From: Hydractinia symbiolongicarpus
Taxonomy: Eukaryota; Cnidaria; Hydrozoa; Anthoathecata; Hydractiniidae
Direction of reading: 5' to 3'
NCBI RefSeq assembly: GCF_029227915.1
Contig: NC_079884.1
Span: 17,982,001-18,046,000, forward strand
Length of the DNA stretch: 64,000 bases
Shown here: positions 10,346 through 20,945 of the stretch, piece after piece
Numbering within the stretch: the first letter of the stretch is position 1
Layout of the letters: every line of letters begins with the position of its first letter
Made by a program: the position numbers and the translations under genes
The notes under the pieces: generated by a model
The model's database searches: none
What the model was told of the DNA's origin: nothing
Seen by the model: the letters and a program-made list of their open reading frames with translations, nothing else

Positions 10346-10690
10346 CCGAACATGCTCAACAATCAATCGAAAAACTTTTGATGATGGATGTCCGGTGTAC
10401 AATTTCATAGCTTTTTTATTACTCTGGATGCAATCCCATGGCATTCTTGTATTAATTGTATTTAATGACAATTTGCTGGAAGTTGTGGATGCTGTGGACA
10501 ACGTAGGCGATAAAATATTGGCATTACTAGTTGGTGATAACATTGGAATATCTAATTCTAAAGCAGACATTGAACAATGATCATTTAAGTTTTTTGTGGA
10601 GTTTGCGTTTTGAGGCTATGTATCTTTTACGTGCATATTGCTCATGCTCAGTTCCCCAAAACAAAGCCGGCGCACGAATCGGTTTGTTAA
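10345..10690 (-). pseudogene. Chimeric fragment joined to the polymerase pseudogene
   Basis: Open minus-strand frames here do not match any polymerase N-terminus. One piece, KAMKLYTGHPSSKVFRLI, resembles the helix-turn-helix preceding some DDE transposase domains. Another piece upstream (ALFWGTEHEQYARKRY) is reminiscent of YqaJ-type viral exonucleases. Both assignments are from pattern memory and weak. The abrupt change at about 10345 marks a rearrangement joint. Confidence 0.35.
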
Positions 10691-10714
10691 AATATGAAAC
10701 TTTCGTAAAAATTT

Positions 10715-13700
10715 ATTTATTTATATATTTATTTAAAAATATTTATACAGGATGAGGACTTCAGTAATTTGCAAATATATACATAAATACAAAAAAACTG
10801 CTATCAATGTCCGTCCTGTCTGAGAATAAAAATGGAAAAAAGCAGTAAAAACAGTAAAAATAGTAAAAACGATAAAAACAAACAAAAATTGATCAACGAG
10901 AAATGCAACAGTATGCATACAAGGTGTGAAGTGACTTCATGTGGGAGCTAAACAAGACATAGGCATAGTTCAAAACATTAATCCCACTTAGCTAAACCTG
11001 AAGCAGACTGGACGGCACAGTGACTAAGATAAGCCCAATAGCTGGTATCGTCTATTAAGAGAAGTACCCTCTGAGCGCCTTCATAAAAAGAGACATTTTA
11101 TCGATTTTTCGAATTTCAAGTGGCAGTGAATTATACAGTTTACCCCCTGCAAAATAGAAACTCTGCCGGGCGATTTCTAGTTTGACCCGAGGTAACCTGA
11201 CAATGCAGCCGTTATTTCGTGTGTTATTGTCATGTTGTTGGCTGACAAAATAATTGTCAAAATGTTCAGATGTTAGAACATTTAGTAGACACTTTTTAAC
11301 GAGTACACAAATATTACGGTTGACGAGTCCTGTGATGGATGGAATGTTATCACTCCAGACAATCGATCTAGCACGGTTCTCAAGCGATTTTAATTTGTTG
11401 AGTTGTGTATTTGTGATAGGTATTCTCAATGCACTACTATAAGTAATTAAAGGTACAATCATCATCGAGAAAACATTGTGTGCGGCTTCAGGGGTAAGGC
11501 ACGGTCGTAATCTTTGTAGTAGGCGTAAACGGCTGCTGGCGCTTTTATATGATCGGTCGAAGTTGTCATTAAGCATTAACTTGCTGTCGATTACTGTTCC
11601 CAGATACTTATACTGAGAAACGAAATTTATCGGATTTTCTTGATATACAACTTGTAGAGCCTTGTCATGTGCTTTCAAGCGTTTAGCCGTTCCGAACAAC
11701 ATGACTTCTGTTTTCCCTTTTTTTAAATTTATAATTAACTCATTTTCACGGAAATATACTGATAGCCTCTCAAGGTCTTGATTGAGAAGTTGTTCAATTC
11801 TAGTAACATCTTTATGAGCAACGTATATGACGGTGTCATCTGCGTACATTATAACTTTAGAATTTGAGATATGGTCTACAAAATCATCATAAAAAATTAT
11901 AAAAAGCAGTGGTCCCAAAATGGAACCTTGTGGAACACCGCAGTAAATTGGCTCGTAGCTAGATCGAATATTGTTAATGTCTACTAACTGACTTCGATTA
12001 AATAAGTAGTCGGTAAACCATGCTACCTCCTTGCCTTTAATTCCGTACGTGCGTAGCTTGTTTAATAATAATGAGTGTCCGAACGTATCAAAAGCTTTCG
12101 ATAAATCTATATAAATTGCTCCAACTAACTTACCGCCATCTATTTCGCGACGAATACTGTCGCAAAATAAAGTAGAAGCAAGTTTCGTGGAGCTTTTACT
12201 TCGAAAACCATATTGACAGTCGTTCAGTAATTTCTCTTTTTCAAGATAGTTCATGAGTTCGTTATGAATAGCCTTCTCAAGAATTTTAGATAGCACCGGT
12301 AAAATTGAAATCGGGCGATAGTTTTCGGGAAGAGAAGAATCCCCAGATTTAAATATAGGTGCAACCTTCGCAACTTTCCAGGCTGATGGTACAGTTGAGG
12401 TGTCTATCGAAAGGTTTATTATGTAACTAAGAGGTTTTGAAATTAAAATAGCACAATCTTTTAACATTCTGGGTGGTAACTCGTCTATACCGGTTGCTTT
12501 ATTTCGTTTGAGTGATCGGAGTTCTTTCTCTACAAAAATCTTAGAAATATAACCTATCATGAAAATTTTATTTGTTCGTAAAGAAAAAGGTGGTACGTAT
12601 CTCCATGTAAAATTCATAAGTTAAATTGACTTGGATTTAAGGGAGTGAACAGCTGTACTAAAAAACTTGCTGAAGTTGTTTACTTTACTTCTGCTTTCAC
12701 TATCTTTTGACATTTGACACACTTTTTTCGGTTTGCTTGGGAATACTGATTTTATTGCATTCCAAAACTTTCTTGGATTTGACAGATTTTCGTTAATAAG
12801 ATCACGCTGGTGGTTAGCCTTTGCTTTCACTATGTTATTATTGCAACTATTTCTAATTTTTTTATATTTCTCTGCATCTTCTCTTTTACCTGATTTGCGA
12901 GCCTTGCGATGAAGTTTGTCACGGTTGTTCATTTGAGATTTTATTTTTGAAGTTAGCCATTTACAAGGTCGTGATTTAACTCTTTTTTCGATTAACGGGG
13001 CGTGTTTATCAAAAGAATCTCTTAGCTTCGAGTTAAAATACGTAACTGCAGAATTTACATCACTGGCGTCGTATACAGGGCGCCAGTCAATTTAGGAGAC
13101 GTCATAAAAAAGGTTTTCAGGAACGTAGTTAGTGTAATTACGGCACTTCAGAGTTCGCATAGGATGCTTGATGTTGTGTATCCTACGTATTCCACCAACC
13201 ATATCGTGATCGCTCAGCGAAGTTGGGAATACGTCAGTGCAGTGAACATTGTCGGGACAATTAGTGAAAAATAAATCAATTGTCGTTGATGACGTAGAAG
13301 ACGTTCTTGTGGGTTTATTGATAAGTTGTTTAAAACCATGCACATTAATTGTAGATTTAAAATCTTTATTGACGTTTGTAACATTATAGTCCACATTGAA
13401 ATCTCCCATGAGTATAGTTTCCTTATTTTCTTGATTGATACAATTTAAATGATCGTCAAATGTTTCGTTATATTTAGATGGTAAGTACTTTGAACCCTCT
13501 GGAGGTTGATAGAAACACCCTACTAAAATTGATTTCGATTTTTTAATAAAAATTTCAAGCCACAGAGACTCAAAGTTGAATTTTCTAAATCCAGCCTTTG
13601 CTTAAAATTAATATTGTTTTTGACATAAACAGCCACGCCTCCTCCTTTTCCAGATGTTCTGTTTCTTTTAACCAAAGTGTAACCAGACAGTTCATAAAGA

Positions 13701-14190
13701 GCATCATTGTCACTAAAATCCTCGTTCAAAATATGTGTTTCAGACAAGGTTATAATGTCAATTTTTGAATCATGCTTGTGTACTAACGCTTCCAAGTGGG
13801 AAAAGTTTAAAAGTAACCCAAGAATATTTTGATGAACACATTTCAGACCAGGACATGTTTCTATGTCACCACACAAGAGTAGTAAAACTATAAACAAACT
13901 TTTGCGTCTTGTACAACTTACTGTTGGTCAAGGTTTTTGTTTACAAACATGGATTGAACTGAAAGTAAACGTTTCTCCAATCTCGTCGTAGTAGTCTTGA
14001 ACATTAAGTGTTAAACTTATTCCATCTGGTTTCACAAATCTTGGTTTGAATACACAAAAACAACAATAAATTCCAACAATCAAACCAGCTAGAAAAAACG
14101 CGTGCGATCTCTTCGCCGCCATTATTATGCTAGAAGTTATCGTTATCAAAATAATATTTTTAAACAAAATCAATAATTCTACCAAAAATC
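10715..14190 (-). mobile_element. Non-LTR retrotransposon, CR1/L2-like
   Basis: Minus-strand LINE with an apurinic-type endonuclease followed by reverse transcriptase. The 3' end is about 10715-10745 in a short ATAAATAAAT-type tail, the usual short simple 3' repeat of this clade. The 5' limit is uncertain, placed at about 14190. It inserted at the edge of element A. Clade assignment rests on the RT order and the GDIET-type leader motif. Confidence 0.8.
11055..13897 (-). pseudogene. LINE ORF2: endonuclease-reverse transcriptase
   Basis: Reading from 13897 downwards: leader LLLLCGDIETCPG, then endonuclease motifs TLSETH (about 13745), GGGVAVYV (about 13630), MGDFNVDYN (about 13405) and SDHDMVGG (about 13205). 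A linker follows, then the RT domain with IDLSKAFDT, GVPQGSILGPLLF and the catalytic YADD at about 11845. The ORF is broken by one frameshift near 13523 and in-frame stops near 13092 and 12621. The RT half (11055-12617, 520 residues) is intact. The intact family nicks host DNA and reverse-transcribes its own RNA in place. Confidence 0.85.
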
Positions 14191-15871
14191 AAGGTCGTAG
14201 CATGAGTATTTTGAGAAATTCAAATTTATTGTAGGCAAATTAGGCACATGTAACATCATTTCTGAATCCTGTGACTATCAAATTATTTTCTTACTTGGAA
14301 TCTGTTTGTATTAATACCTTGTAAGTATGCCAAGTTTTATCACCGAAGCAGTTTTGGATTTATTGCACGCTGCCACGTGCCTCCCTTCGACGCTACACTA
14401 GACAAAAAAGTGTGTCTGCGAGAAAATCGTCGTGTTACGGAAACACGAAATGCGATATATAAAGGACGGGCAACCCCGTGGATTTTAACCACGGGTTGAC
14501 GACTAGAACCAAAATAATATCCGTGGAAAAAAGACGGGTAGATCAATATAAAAGATTTCCTATCCACAACCTGTGATGAAGATCTTTATACTTTCGTTTG
14601 TAATGCAGTTTTTTGTAAATAACGAGAGCACATCTACAAGAATAACGACATATTACGGGGAACACACGGAGAGTAAAAACCATATACAACATGTTTAACA
14701 TGTATTTCCTAGTTTGCCAGCAAACTCACAATAATTCCACACACAAACAAATAAACAACAGAGTTTGTGACGAGAGATTTAAAATTAGGGTGATGGAGAG
14801 GTGTAAAGGCCTAAGATATATCATGAAATTAAAGACATTAATAACCAAAAAAAATGGTTTCTATTTTACTTTGAAATATACTTTATTTGAAAAAAATCAT
14901 TAACTAGTAAGAAATTGGGGAGAGGGCAATCCCTTGCCGCGACCCATAAGCAAATGTATTCAATACGTTACACCGTCTAACCAACACTGCTTATTAAAAG
15001 AGTCGTAAATTTTAGCAAGTACGGATACACTGAAAAAAAAACCTTTTAAATTTTTAAAACTTAAACATATACAACTTAGTTACTAATGCCTTTTTCCATT
15101 CATAAGCTACCTTATTTTAGCTGCATAGCCTTGAAGACTGCCAAAACTGAGAAATTATTTAAAAAACCTCCCAAGCCGTTCCCTTCACACCACATGAAAA
15201 AAACACTGTAACAAACTACATAAACAGTGTCATTGCTCTAAAAGGCTATCTCTGTCCATATAACCAAAAAGTATTATTATCCTCGTAAATAATTTTAATC
15301 CCATAAAAAAGTAGCACAACAAAATGCCTTATATTCGTATGTTCTAGAAGTTTTCACGACTATCGCACAAAAGAAAGCAAATATACTTCAAGGGAAGAAA
15401 TGCGCATACTTTTATTGAAATTCCTAAATGAAATATTCCGGAATAGAAACATCAAATAGCTGTTTTTTAGCATACATCGAATTATTGGAAAATTTTTAAT
15501 ACAGAAAACGAAGATTGCCTACGGGATAAAGGATTTTGTTCGAGTTAACTGAATGCTCGAATTATCGTAAATCATCTGTATAACCAATATCTCCGAAATT
15601 TATAGAGTTGTATTACCCCGACTGTAAGAATAGAAAAAAAATATAATTTTCTGCACCAGGATGAGGTGGTTAATTACTACTGAGAATTTTTTTTGCTAAA
15701 ATTACGATAAAATTGCTTCTTAGCTCAATGAATATTTGCACAAAATCTAGTTGAGACCAAGACCAGCAGGTAGCTAGAGTTTTTAGAACGTTTAAGAATT
15801 TAACATTAAAAATAATCTGATCCGAACCATTTGTTTTGTTTTAAAATCTCGAACAATAAAACAAAAGCAAA
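14191..15871. other. Gene-poor host DNA
   Basis: No supported gene. A 7-bp hairpin CCCGTGG/CCACGGG around 14495 lies in a short GC-richer patch that could be an old repeat. The remainder is AT-rich and includes the 3' flank of the G-alpha gene. Confidence 0.5.
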
Positions 15872-17041
15872 TCAACTATTCATCGCAATAATACCAAATC
15901 GTTCCAGGTGGATTCGCTGGATCACTGTGCGACAATCTTCGAATATTTTTCTCATGTGATTCGTGTCAACGGCGCAGGTAAAGTGCGGAAAACATAGGCG
16001 AGACGACGAACTCGACTTCTTAGTTGTTTCGTCCGATTCTTTAGTTAAAGATAAAATACTATCGCGAAAAAAAAACTTTGCTTTAGTGAACTCCGGGGGT
16101 TCTATTGCAGTGACCTTTTTAGAAGTAGTTATTGGCTGGTAGTACTTATAAGTAGGAAAGTAGTCTTCGATATGAAACTTGTTAGCAGTGATTTTCTCAA
16201 GTAATAAATCTTGTTTGTTTAAGAAAAGGATCACTGATACGTCCTTCAGAAAACGATTAGTCCAAATTTGTTTAAACAAGTCCATGCTTTCTTGGAAACG
16301 GTTTTTGTTCTCGTCTTCTTGCAACACTAAATTAAATCCGCTAAGTGACGTCACGAAAACAATAGCGGTAGCATCGTTAAAACACTGAATCCATTTGCGT
16401 CGTTGATCTCGCTGACCGCCAACATCAAACATGTGGAAGATGGCGTCCTTTACTTTGAACTGAATCTCCAGGATTTGAGTCGTGACAATTCTGCAACGCA
16501 AAATGTCTTGATCGTCAGGCAGGTAGGTTTCCTGCTGCAGTTCGGGTAACTTATCGAAAAAATATTTCGCACTGTCGATTAAATGATACTCGTTTGAACG
16601 TTCGTAACAAAGTTGCGCTTCCCCCGTTCTCCATAGTTTTTGGCAATCATTAAAAAACTGGGAGTTATATTCAAATTTTTCCCCGTCAAAGTAACTGTCT
16701 AGCATTCTAGTCGCAATCGCAGCATCTGATTCATGTTCGAACGTAATTGGAGGGATTATGATCTTCATAGCACCTAGAATCGCAACCATAGCTTCTCGAA
16801 CATTGCTATAAATTGAAGCTATGTACTTTTGGCGCTCTTCAATACTAAATCCTTTCAAGTTTATAATCTGCATTTGTTTTACAATGGTGCTTTTCCCACT
16901 TTCGGCAGCACCCAACAATAGTAATCTATGTGTAACACGGTACAGTTTTCGATCTTTCTCTAGCAAAGCATCGATAAGCAAACTATGTTCCGTGTGTGGG
17001 TCGTCCTGATCACCTCTAACACAGCATGGCAATAATGCCAT
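15872..17041 (-). CDS. Heterotrimeric G-protein alpha subunit, Gs-like, intronless
   Basis: 389 residues from the ATG at 17041. All nucleotide-binding boxes are present: GAAESGKS (G1), RCRIVTTQ (switch I arginine and threonine), DVGGQRDQRRKW (G3 with catalytic Gln), FLNKQDLL (G4) and TCAVDT (G5). YRVTHRLLLLG and the insert before TCA are closest to the Gs class. It relays receptor signals at the inner plasma membrane. Two cysteines at residues 5-6 could be palmitoylated, but there is no N-terminal Gly for myristoylation. The C-terminal receptor helix ends ERFGIIAMNS, unlike RQYELL of Gs. The frame stays open upstream to 17212, but without an ATG. Lack of introns suggests a retrocopy or an intron-poor lineage gene; it looks functional. 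Confidence 0.9.
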   Translation of the reverse strand: MALLPCCVRGDQDDPHTEHSLLIDALLEKDRKLYRVTHRLLLLGAAESGKSTIVKQMQIINLKGFSIEERQKYIASIYSNVREAMVAILGAMKIIIPPITFEHESDAAIATRMLDSYFDGEKFEYNSQFFNDCQKLWRTGEAQLCYERSNEYHLIDSAKYFFDKLPELQQETYLPDDQDILRCRIVTTQILEIQFKVKDAIFHMFDVGGQRDQRRKWIQCFNDATAIVFVTSLSGFNLVLQEDENKNRFQESMDLFKQIWTNRFLKDVSVILFLNKQDLLLEKITANKFHIEDYFPTYKYYQPITTSKKVTAIEPPEFTKAKFFFRDSILSLTKESDETTKKSSSSSRLCFPHFTCAVDTNHMRKIFEDCRTVIQRIHLERFGIIAMNS

Positions 17042-17212
17042 GCTCCTATGTCTAATGTAACAATTTTCACATTTGACTGAAGTTGACGGGTGGATCTTGT
17101 TGTTTCTTCTGATGTTTTCCGTTTTGTTTTGTTTTTCCCCAAAAAAAACGGTGTTTAGCACATCAATAACTTGTTTTGCAATTGTTTTGCCAATAATCAG
17201 TTCTAAAAACAC

Positions 17213-18745
17213 GAAAAATGTTTAATAAAGCGAAATAATTTGCGCACGGTTAGAAATGTTACATTTCTGTGAACATATTTCTGCGAATTATTTGAGTTGT
17301 CTAAAAATATTTTTTTAATATTATGTTAATGGAAATTTTTTTTTTGCGACAATTAAAAGGAAAAAAGAAAAGCCATGAAATATGTAATCCATTCAGTTTT
17401 GTTCTCATATTGTCAGAATTTTTTAGTGGTAGCTCGCTGGTAAACTTTGTTGTGTTTTTAGAAAGAAACAACATACATATAGCTAGTTAGCTTTATTTTT
17501 GTTGTTGTCGATTAGCCTATTCGCTTGTTTATACAAAATTTTCGTTTTAAAATAAAATTAATCTTCGCCCCATAGGGGGGCGGCAGCATAGCCATAGGCA
17601 TAGACATTTACGCCTTGGTATGGCATGACAGAACATATCTCACAGTTTGATTTTGAACACGTAAAGTTGGTGAAAGTCTCACAACATCAGTGGAATCTCT
17701 CTATCTCGACTACTCTCTATCTTGAACTTCTCTCTATCTCGATATAAAGTCTCGGTCCCTTTGTGGTCCGCCTAAGGTATATTCCTTTCTTTATCTCGAA
17801 CTTTCTCTATCTCGAATAAATTGTTTAGTCCCTTGCGAGTTCGAGATAGAGAGATTCCACTGTATTTCAATGTTTTAGTAACCCAGACTAGTTTTCGTAT
17901 AGATGTTATCCCGAACTAACCGTGTATAGCATAGCCGTTTGGCATTAGGTTATGAAAGTTTTGCTCTTTACTTCTTACTAGCACATACTTACAAACAAAC
18001 TGCCGCCCCATATTAAAACAGTTGGTATTTAATGATTGTGTTATTTGATTGAGTATACTGGCCCCCAAAACAATGCAAATGTTGAGTTTTATGGAAATTT
18101 AATGCAAATGTTGGTTGAGTTAGAAAATTTTATAAAAACCCGATCAAAATATCTGAAAAAAATATGAATATATTGTTAATGTTGCAACAGCTTGAACATT
18201 AAAGAATAATTATAGTACTGATGATGAAGATATTATGTGAAATATTATGTGAAAAATTATGTGTTCTATTGCCGAGAGAAACAAGAGAGAGGGGCGCATA
18301 TCAATGTGAATTACACATCACTGCAGCAACATATTTTTAATTTATTAACGGGGTCATTTTACGAAACCCAAAAATTAATTTACAGCTGTTCCTGGCGTGA
18401 GGGATATAATGCATGGCTATGATACTTTATATATATATATATTAGACACCTGCATATAGATTTTTTAGGTTCCATACCTCTGAGACCCTTTGGCCGTTTC
18501 TCGAAAATACCGCTTAAAATTTTTTATCAAACCCTAATAATGGGGAAATTCATTAGGATTATTTTTAGAACTTGAAAGTCACAACACACTTTATTTCGTC
18601 GAAAGGAATTATTTCGCAAAAAAATTCTAAAAAACTTTTGTATTTCGCATCAATAAATCATCTTGCGTTAATTAGCCAGCCGTCGAACCGGTTTCACAAA
18701 TGAGTAATAATATAAAAGCCGTCGAATTAAATATTTTTACTCAAG
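17213..18745. other. Intergenic DNA upstream of the G-alpha gene
   Basis: Presumed promoter side of the G-alpha gene. Apart from the small inverted-repeat element at 17688-17862, I see no gene. A TATATA run lies at 18429-18442. Confidence 0.5.
17688..17862. mobile_element. 175-bp inverted-repeat element (pogo-like MITE)
   Basis: Both ends carry the same 22-bp inverted repeat, beginning CAGTGGAATCTCTCTATC. The interior is made of CTCTATCTCGA-type repeats and has no ORF. The first ten bases match the end of the larger pogo-like element at 18920-19502, so they probably used related transposases. A TA target duplication is not clear at the left side. Confidence 0.7.
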
Positions 18746-18768
18746 GCGTAATAGCTCAGTTGGCTAAG

Positions 18769-18838
18769 TTGTAATAGCTCAGTTGGCTAAGGCGTCGTAA
18801 GGTAAACCCGGATGTCGTGGGTTCGAATCTACTCAAAG
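18769..18838 (+). other. tRNA-like sequence with pol III A and B boxes
   Basis: A-box TAGCTCAGTTGG (18775-18786) and B-box GGTTCGAATCT (18820-18830) are both good, with tRNA-like spacing. The acceptor and T stems do not pair properly, so a working tRNA is unlikely. The 5' part (GTAATAGCTCAGTTGGCTAAG) is duplicated in tandem at 18748. A T-run follows at 18842. It may be a tRNA pseudogene or the head of a tRNA-derived SINE. Confidence 0.5.
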
Positions 18839-18919
18839 GTAGTTTTTTTCTAAAAAAAGAAAAATTTGCGTAAAAAAAAGTCGTTGATGACGTTGCAATA
18901 GACCTTTTGGATATAGTTA

Positions 18920-19502
18920 CAGTGGAATCTCTCTAAAGGGGACATGGTCTAAAGCGGACACCTGTATATAACGGACACTTTTCCTTGGAACAGAGTGATT
19001 TCAGGTCAAACTCTCACAATAAAATCTCCATAAGACGGACAGTTATAAGGCGGACACTTTATAAAATGCAAAGCGGACGCATGAAAAAAAAAATTGCCGC
19101 AGCCCTATTATTGACGAGGAAAGTCAAGACATGCTGTCGTTACGAAAAAGTGGAGCATCTCCAAATATCAAAAATAAAGCAAACTTCAATCCGAGATTTC
19201 TTCGAGTAGATTATAAAATACAATGTGTTTGTTAGTTGATATTAGTTGATATTATGTTAGTTGATGTTTTAACAGTAGAGTGTATGATTATTACAAGTTC
19301 ACATTAATCAAATTATATGTCTCATTGCCTTGGTTTGAAAGGAAAAGAACAAGGAAAAAACGTATATAAACAAAAAAGTCATGTTTGCGGAAAAATTTGG
19401 CTCTGAAAGTGATTTTGGGATACAAGCTCTATAAAGCGGACACCTCTATAAGACTTTTTTATTTTTTGCACCAATGGTGTCCGCTTTAGAGGGATTCCAC
19501 TT
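18920..19502. mobile_element. Decayed pogo/Tigger-like DNA transposon
   Basis: Ends CAGTGGAATCTCTCTAAAG and its near-complement at 19475-19502, with TA at both flanks (18918-18919, 19503-19504). Internal repeats of AAAGCGGACAC and TAAGGCGGACA type occur at both ends, as in Tigger elements. Only the tail of a transposase remains at 18985-19209. About 583 bp. Confidence 0.75.
19060..19209 (+). pseudogene. Pogo-like transposase C-terminal remnant
   Basis: About 50 residues ending QTSIRDFFE. This fits the PCNA-interacting box Q-x-x-I-x-x-F-F known at the C-terminus of pogo-family transposases. The catalytic domain is missing, so it is a relic. Confidence 0.55.
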
Positions 19503-19504
19503 TA

Positions 19505-20429
19505 GTAAGTTAGTTAGGAGTTGGAAACCAATACCATTCTCGCAGGTCAGATAGTAAAAAGTTTAAAACATGTGCAAGCTTGTTTAATGTATAAAAGTGT
19601 CCTCATCTTCTGAAAAAAAAGTTTTAGCTATAGCTAGCTAGCTAGTTTGGCAAAACCAACACGAATAAACACCTTGTGATTACTAATTATACCGGGCTAA
19701 GCCATAAAAATGCTTATTATAAATGTGTATTAATACTACACATTTTCACTGTCACATGATCTTCTTTGGCAATTTTCATTTTCTTCGAAATTTCAGGCAG
19801 TTCGGATGAATTGGAATGGTTGCAAGTACATCATAACGGAAGAAACCACCCCGGGAAAAGTCAAATCTTCATTCTGCCTATCATCGATTTAAGCTCTTCA
19901 GATGAAAATTGAACCAGGCAAAAACAATAAACGGTTACTTCAAGTGTGACATCGGATCAACCGCTGTGGTTACAAGCTTACGAAATTTTCAAATTAAAGC
20001 AACTGGACATAGTTATTTAGCCTGGTGGATTCCACACGTTGATGAGATTTCTGGGGAGTAATGGAACAGTGAATAGTTCAGGGCTGAGTCCAATTGCTTG
20101 AATTGGTTTACTCAAAGCATTCTGCATACCACATCATTTTTGGTAAGGCCGTCTTTAGAGCACTTATAGGTCACTTTTTGGTAAATCTGGCCTGATGGGT
20201 TTTCTATTTGAAAAGATGTATTTGATACCTTCTCGCTTGAAAAAATGTATCAAGATTTGCTACAAGTTTCACTGAGGAAAATACCGACGATTGCATTATT
20301 GCGATTTCAAAAATCATAGAAAACTTCAAATAGAGCTGTCAAGTAAATCAAAAAAGCAAAAATGTGGATTTAATATCTGGAGTATATTAACATCATAAAT
20401 TGTTTATCAAGGCTGAGAGAACAGGGAAT
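19505..20429. other. Gene-poor host DNA
   Basis: No supported gene. Short broken frames near 19795-20340 may be the eroded front of the repeat-associated gene at 20430, but I cannot show homology. Confidence 0.4.
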
Positions 20430-20945
20430 TGGAATGAACATCGGCGATGAGGCTCATGCTGAACCTATTCGCTGCAACTGGGCATATTAATTATGCCAAA
20501 AGTGCCCGTCTGTATCTTGAATCAATGCAATCACCCTATGCAGAATACCCACGGCAGCCTGTGGCCTGATTTGGTTATGGAGCAGTGCATGATGAGAGCT
20601 ATCAAACTTAACAAGCGGGTTAGGAGTGACTGAATCTACGCGAAATCTCCTCTGGATCGGTACTTTACATCAACGCGCCTAATTCATAAATCAATGGCAA
20701 AATTAAACAAAAAATCGTCTTGAAAGCAGTCAACAACAGTACGAATCCGGAGGAGCACGACGTAAAAGAGATAGAAATGTTGTTGAAGCTTTGAAATATC
20801 AGTTGAAGCCACAATCCATTTACCTGTAAAGATTGCAGTGCATATTTACTGGTGTGGCCGCTGACAAAAACGATGGCGTTACCTGTGATCAAGCAGAAAA
20901 GGTTGGTTCCGAAATTCAAGGCAGTCTCGACGTCTCACAATAAAG
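20430..20945 (+). pseudogene. Decayed repeat-associated gene of unknown function
   Basis: Fragments in several frames match a protein family I remember as dispersed in invertebrate genomes. The order is a LFAATGHINYAKSARLYL block at about 20460, GLWPDLVMEQCMMRA at about 20560, an RSD-LDRYFTSTRLIH block, then FTGVAADKNDGVTCDQAE at about 20850. Stops and shifts separate them. The family is usually multi-copy and probably travels with a transposon. No function is known to me. Confidence 0.45.

Noticed and set aside
17042-17212. N-terminal extension of the G-alpha frame
   Set aside because: No ATG upstream of 17041 and no similarity to G-alpha N-termini; a non-ATG start is unlikely.
18769-18838. 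Functional tRNA gene
   Set aside because: A and B boxes are good, but acceptor and T stems do not pair, so it is listed only as tRNA-like.
20665-20919. Minus-strand hydrophobic frame of 84 codons
   Set aside because: It lies opposite a decayed plus-strand gene and has no start or family support.
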